A DNA stretch of 64,000 bases from NCBI GenBank assembly GCA_029204045.2, contig CM055062.1, positions 4,572,648-4,636,647 on the forward strand. Reading direction: 5' to 3'. The notes below the pieces were generated by a model. It was not told where the DNA came from and ran no database searches. It was given only the letters and a program-made list of their open reading frames with translations. Within the stretch, counting starts at the first letter, position 1, and each line of letters starts with the position of its first letter. Both the position numbers and the translations under genes were made by a program. Shown here one piece after another: positions 59,620 to 64,000 of this stretch. The stretch comes from Tillandsia leiboldiana. Its lineage: Eukaryota; Streptophyta; Magnoliopsida; Poales; Bromeliaceae.

Positions 59620-59937
59620 AGAAAATTCTTGATCTCTCACTCTCTAGAAAATTCAACTTTGAGGTACACATTGATGCTTGTCATTGCTTAACCTAATCAA
59701 TTCTTGTAGTGAGTGGGAGGGGTTGCAATGATTTGTTTCTCTTTCCTTCAAAGATGCATTCCCCCTAGCCATGTACAGATGCAATTAACTGAAAAGGATA
59801 CCTGATAGGGCCTTTTCATTTGTCTTTCACATCCACTACTAGGGAGCTGCTGAGGGGGTTTGCATGGAGAAAATATATGTCTAGCTCAATAGTAGGGCCC
59901 AAATGTATAACTTTCTTTTTATTTTAGAAAATTAATA

Positions 59938-60100
59938 TTTATCGATCGTTTCTAGCGTGAGTGACGAAAGGTTTGATAATTAATATTTAAAATTTCAAAT
60001 TTGAAGTTTAGTTGCTTTATATTTCGAGCTAAATTTATTTCAAAAATAAACGAAATAGATAACATGCTAACTTTCTCTCAAAAAAAATAAAAAATAAATA
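59938..60100 (+). mobile_element. SINE-like copy
   Basis: GTTTCTAGCGTGAGTGACGA, a TTTCAAATTTGAA box-B-like site, AGTTGCTTTATATTTCGAGC, AATAAACGAAATAGATAACA, CTCTC and a poly(A) tail. The design fits a tRNA-derived SINE with A and B boxes, though the boxes are decayed. Confidence 0.45.
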
Positions 60101-60104
60101 ATAC

Positions 60105-60262
60105 TTTATTAATTGTTTCTAATACAATTGGTAAAAAGCTTGTTTTTTAGTACACAAAATCTCAAATTCTAAGCTAGTTACTTTATATAATTTTAGGTAA
60201 GTTTATTTTTTAGAAAATAATTAAAGCGAATATCATGCTATTTTTTTTTAAAAGAAAAAAAA
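60105..60262 (+). mobile_element. SINE-like copy
   Basis: CTAATACAATTGGTAAAAAGC resembles an A box and AATCTCAAATTCTAAG a B box. The 3' part (TAGTTACTTTATATAATTTTAGG, AAAGCGAATATCATGCTA) matches the preceding copy. It is head-to-tail with that copy. Confidence 0.45.
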
Positions 60263-60270
60263 TTAATACT

Positions 60271-60765
60271 TGTGGTATCCGAACAGTCCAACATCGGATG
60301 AGAATGAAGTTGTAATTAGATTTATAAGAGATTATGAATATGTGTAATAATAATTAGACTTAAATATTTTGAGCCGAGGTTTGGGCTCAATGAGTTATTA
60401 TGTCATGTCTCGAAAGCAATTTAAAAATTAGGTCGGGTCGTCACATTTGATATTAGAGCCAATCACTAATTAAAAGTATGTGCCGAGTTTCGATTGAGCC
60501 AAGGTCTGAAGGATAAGGTGGCAGACTATATTAGAGGTCTGAATGACAAGGTTAGGAAGACAAATCTCACATTGTGTGATAATTTTGAGTTGTGTGTATG
60601 TGTTTGGACTGACGATGATGTCACATCTAAATGAGGTGAATTTGTGACAATCTAATAGTCCCACATTAAATAGAAATGAATTGTGATTGAATTTATAAGA
60701 GATCATGGGTACTAGTAATAATAACTGGACTTAAGTATTAATTTTGGGTGGATCGGGTCGTTACA
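60271..60765 (+). mobile_element. TRIM (terminal-repeat retrotransposon in miniature), 495 bp
   Basis: LTRs at 60271-60445 (175 bp) and 60643-60765 (123 bp, about 50 bp deleted) share the GTCCMACATYR motif, TTTATAAGAGATYATG, TAATAATAA and the end TCGGGTCGTYACA. TGATATTAGAGCC (60448-60460) matches a Met-tRNA primer site at 11 of 13. The target duplication is ATACT against ATGCT. The 197-bp interior has no pol. It is too degenerate to show the 5S-like boxes of the Cassandra family. Confidence 0.75.
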
Positions 60766-61353
60766 ATGCTTTGGATAGAATAATTTAGAGTAAACTTAAT
60801 TAGCTATGGTTTAGCTCTTTTTCACTTTATATCTTGTGATGCAATTAAAAAAAAAAATTACCTGTTATCCCATTTGATAGTAGATTTTTTTTAAAAAAAA
60901 TAAATATAAAATTATAGAATAATTAAGTGTAATTTTTTAAAATGAAAGGCGATAAAGTAAATATAAGCTAAACTACAGTGCGGCAAATTAAAGTTTTCAC
61001 AATCATTTATTTAATTATGGTTTGTTTGTTTACTAAAATCATCCACATCACATATATCAATAAATTAACAGCTCAAAAGGACAACATTCTGAAAAATGTG
61101 TAGAGATACCCTAGGTTTAAATCCCTTGACTATCTATCTTATGATGTGTTAAAATAATCGTGAAACAGCTATAATTTTTTTACAAAAACTTAGTTTACTG
61201 AAGAATAATAATTTTAATATTTTTATTCAGTATTTCTAGTCACGTTTGAATTCAAAATATTTTAATACGCCTATTACATAGATCTTAAAATTCCTTTGTT
61301 ATTCACCTTATTATATGTTAAAAATAATGTGAAATGACTACTATTTTTCAAAA
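60766..61353. other. AT-rich DNA, weak direct repeats
   Basis: TTAAAATAATCGTGAAACAGCTA (near 61150) and TTAAAAATAATGTGAAATGACTA (near 61320) suggest an old duplication. No gene is seen. Confidence 0.45.
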
Positions 61354-61955
61354 GGGATAATTGCCTGTGTACCCCTGAAATATGAAGAAATATCTGATTT
61401 ACCCCTCTTATTTTTTTCTTTCCAATATACCCTTCATACGTTCCACCGTTATTAAAAATATCCCTACCATTTCCCTTTGTTAAGTTAACTAGGGTTAAAC
61501 TAGAGTTAAATAATAATCGGAGTTGAAAACTATCAGATATACCTATTTTGCCCGGGTTTAGGGTTTAGGGTTTAGAATTTTTTAGGGTTTTAGGGTTTAG
61601 GGTTTAGGGTTTTAGGGTTTAGGGTTTAGGATTTTGGATTTTTTAGGGTTCTAGGGTTTAGGGTTTAGGGTTTAGGGGTTTTTAGGGTTTTTTAGGGTTT
61701 TAGGGTTTAGAGTTTTAGGGTTTAGGGTTTAGGGTTTAGGGTTTTAGGGTTTTAGGGTTTAGGGTATATTTGAAAGGGCAAAATAGTAATTACACACAGA
61801 TAACGGCAGTTTCAAACGGTACACTAACAGAGTTTAACTTCAGGGGTATTTTGGAAAGAAGTTGGAACGTAAGAAGGGTAGTTTTAATATTAGCCTTTTA
61901 AGAGGGGTAAATCTGAAAACAGAAAAATTTTTAGGGGTACGTTGGAAATTGCCCC
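61354..61955. mobile_element. MULE-type MITE carrying telomere-like repeats, 602 bp
   Basis: It is flanked by the identical 9-bp duplication TTTTCAAAA (61345-61353 and 61956-61964). The inverted ends GGGATAATTGCC...TACCCC and GGGGTAC...GGAAATTGCCCC extend inward with matches such as GATTTACCCCTCTT against AAGAGGGGTAAATC. The centre is a TTTAGGG array. No protein is encoded. The 9-bp target size suggests Mutator-like mobilisation. Confidence 0.85.
61554..61764 (+). repeat. Interstitial TTTAGGG telomere-type array
   Basis: About 211 bp of TTTAGGG with variants (TTTTAGGG, TTTTTTAGGG, TTTAGGGG, GGATTTTGG). The G-rich strand is the plus strand. It lies wholly inside the MITE. Confidence 0.92.
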
Positions 61956-61964
61956 TTTTCAAAA

Positions 61965-62381
61965 ATAGAAATTATGATGTTTTTAATATTTATTTTCAAT
62001 AATTTGTGCCATATCTAGAATCAAAATATTTTGACAGGCGGAGGACGTGTATCTTAAATTAAATAGAAAAAATTTTAATAAGATTAGAATTAGAATTCAA
62101 TATTTTCTATTTTAATATCATATTAAAAGATGTGAAATATATAAAAGATGAAGAAAAATCATCTTCTATATTTAAGGCGGATTTAACTCCAACTTTGCTA
62201 GTCATTTGAATTCAAATTTTAAATGGCTAGTTAAAACAAATCATGCCTGTAGAAACTTTTAAATTTCATTTCTTTGTAATTATCTTCTCTCCTTTTTATA
62301 TTGTATAAATATAAGGTGCAAACAAAATAAAGACAAGTTCCATTTTTCAATTCGATCTTATTAAACTCCTTTTATAATATC
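61965..62381. other. AT-rich DNA, nothing recognised
   Basis: No domain or inverted repeat. It ends with ATATC, the left target duplication of the next element. Confidence 0.5.
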
Positions 62382-62917
62382 TGTTAGCAACGAGCGCACA
62401 AATCAAACAAAATTAATTAGCGATTACGATATAAAAATAAATCTAAAATTGCACGATAAAAAAATAACACACAAATTTACATGAAAAACTCTTTGTAAGA
62501 AAAAAATCACGAACGAAAGAGGAGGTTTTCACTATGTCGGAACAAAAGAGAATACAAAGTTTTTAGATGATCGTACAATTATTTCGATCGATCTCTCTCT
62601 AGGGCAAAAAAAAAAAAAATGAGTTTTTTCTTAGCGGATCCGATCCGTACCGCGGGAGGCTCCGCCGTCCGAGCCCTCCGCTTCCACCAGAGACATCCGT
62701 TTTTTCTTTCTCAAAATTTTATCAAATTTATCGTTACACCGCGAGATCATCGGCGAACCAAAAACTCTCGAAGTGATTCTGATTTCAAGTCACATCTAGC
62801 CGTATCAGAGAGCCAAATGCAATAACTTGTCGATGATCCAGAATTCGTTGTTCAATATAACTCAAATAGCACAAACACTTCATTAGTTGCTTACTGTGCA
62901 ATTCCTCGTCTCAAACA
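62382..62917 (-). mobile_element. Copia-type solo LTR, 536 bp
   Basis: The plus strand starts TGTTAGCAACGAGCGC and ends GTCTCAAACA, flanked by ATATC (62377-62381 and 62918-62922). Sequence near its left end (ACACACAAATTTACATGAAAA) recalls the ACGCAAGATTTTTACGTGGAAA stretch at the same place in the 624-1965 LTR. The GC-rich frame 62619-62825 has no domain. Confidence 0.8.
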
Positions 62918-62922
62918 ATATC

Positions 62923-63844
62923 TTAGTCTCCATCAATGTGCCCACCTACAAATTTTCATTAAACACGCACCAACAAACTACCCTTCATGGCGTCATTTAT
63001 TTTTCAAAAACTTTGGCTACCAAAATTGATGTTTTTAATTAATATTTATATTCATGTGATTGACTGGGCCAATATTCAGCGAATGACTAATTTCGTTTTT
63101 CTAAATTGTGCACAATGGTGATCTAGTCTTGAAAGTAGGTTTCATATATATAGTACAACAACATGTATCTAGAAGTCAGATACATAAATATACTAGCAGA
63201 TGATCAAATCTTGGATTTTTTGTTTCCCTTTTTTTTTTTTTTACCTTCTAAAGAGAAACATATTCTAGCTAGCTTGCTGCCTGAAAGATATTTTTCTTTC
63301 CAAACTTCTTGATTTATAAATTGAGATTAGTTGATTCAATAAAGGCATACATGGAATTATATTCTTTTTCATGTTTTTATTTGAATGATGGAATATCTTA
63401 CATAGCAATCAGGGTATCTCTTCCTGTTTAATCAAATTATATTTTGCTTCTTGGGTATATAGGTTGAAGATTTTAACAATCAATCCCTTTGGTAGAATGT
63501 GATGAATCAACTCATATGTACAATTTATAATTAATCCCAAAAAATTATGAGGATGACTATTTTGTACTTGCTATGATAATATTTAATAATATTGCTTGTA
63601 TGAAAGATGCGCTAGCAAAACAAAATTAGTTTTAAAAGATGTATGTATCTCTTATTTGATTCGCACAAGTGGTGCTCAATTTGGCTCTAAAATTGTGCCT
63701 CAATTAATTAGTCCTTTATTTCAGGTTTGATGACTAACTAAAATGGAGTCTTTATTATAATTTTATTAGTTAATTACACTTGGAGTGACGTGAATTCTTC
63801 TTTATAGTGTAATCATGTTAAGCAACCCATCATGCATTATGACC
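62923..63844. other. AT-rich DNA, nothing recognised
   Basis: I see no long frame, LTR end or strong inverted repeat. It could be low-copy intergenic DNA. Confidence 0.5.
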
Positions 63845-64000
63845 AAGGGTGGCAATCCAGCTCGTTGTTCGCGAGGCAGCTCGTGTCCGGTTCGAAATGA
63901 GTTCGAGATCGGATCGCTCGTTTAGTAAATGAGCCGAACACGAGCCGAATTTTTCAGCTCGTTTAATAAATTAACGAGCCGAACAAGAGCTGGGACCAAC
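63845..64000. mobile_element. Possible hAT-like element edge, cut by the window end
   Basis: AAGGGTGGCAATCC resembles the CARGGGTGGCAA start of many plant hAT-type elements. It is followed by repeated AGCTCGTT and GAGCCGAACACGAGC motifs, which are common in their subterminal parts. The other end is outside the window. Confidence 0.4.

Larger units (their letters stand above)
59147..60270. other. AT-rich DNA with SINE-like copies and (TA)n
   Basis: (TA)n spans 59558-59618. Three SINE-like copies are annotated separately. The rest (59620-59935) shows nothing recognisable. Confidence 0.55.

Noticed and set aside
60271..60765. Cassandra TRIM with 5S rRNA-like LTR
   Set aside because: The LTR ends look similar, but I cannot find 5S internal promoter boxes.
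61554..61764. Chromosome end or telomere fusion point
   Set aside because: The array is bounded by MITE termini with identical 9-bp duplications and ordinary DNA continues on both sides.

Overview
The window is a piece of a flowering-plant nuclear chromosome made almost entirely of transposable elements. The evidence is plant-type Ty3/gypsy (Tekay/Del-like) and Ty1/copia LTRs, a Mutator-like element (MULE) with a plant mobile domain, a two-gene PIF/Harbinger transposon, MITEs, a TRIM and TTTAGGG telomere-type repeats. A monocot is possible but I cannot fix the species. I recognise no ordinary host gene, rRNA or tRNA. Nearly all boundaries below were set by reading termini and target-site duplications (TSDs) by eye.

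Layout. 1-9137 is the right half of a four-level nest: a copia solo LTR (624-1965, TSD GTGCA) sits inside a decayed gypsy element (58-3492 plus its 3' LTR 3538-6976), which sits at the end of another LTR (to 7568), which abuts or sits in a third (to 9137). 9138-12834 is AT-rich DNA with a MITE. 12835-22608 is a decayed gypsy pol fragment and its LTR, split by a 5.9-kb solo LTR (14379-20237, TSD TTCCT) that itself holds a minus-strand LTR with a very GC-rich minisatellite. 22658-25496 is another solo LTR (TSD ATGAT).

27131-32715 is a complete MULE (9-bp TSD CATTGTTGC) with about 590-bp terminal inverted repeats built of 40-bp palindromic units. Its one gene, on the minus strand, reads as nine exons with clean GT-AG introns and no stop, about 870 codons. 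It joins a MuDR-type N-terminal region straight to the C-terminal part of a plant mobile domain and lacks the DDE transposase. 33741-40246 is a PIF/Harbinger element (TSD TTA) with a Myb/SANT-like gene and a transposase gene that carries one nonsense codon. 40372-41216 is its non-autonomous relative.

41429-59146 is a second gypsy nest. Its centre is a complete but pol-less element (48761-58037, TSD CTCCA) with two 4.06-kb LTRs and a 1.15-kb interior. 59147-64000 is AT-rich and holds SINE-like copies, a TRIM (60271-60765), a MULE-type MITE carrying a telomeric repeat array (61354-61955, TSD TTTTCAAAA), a 536-bp copia solo LTR (62382-62917, TSD ATATC) and possibly the edge of a hAT-like element.

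The most interesting structure is at the RNA-fold level. Several diverged gypsy LTRs share two stem-loops at fixed distance from the LTR 3' end, with compensatory changes in the stems. One copia LTR contains a row of eight GAATCCAC motifs, seven of them closed by different complementary stems.
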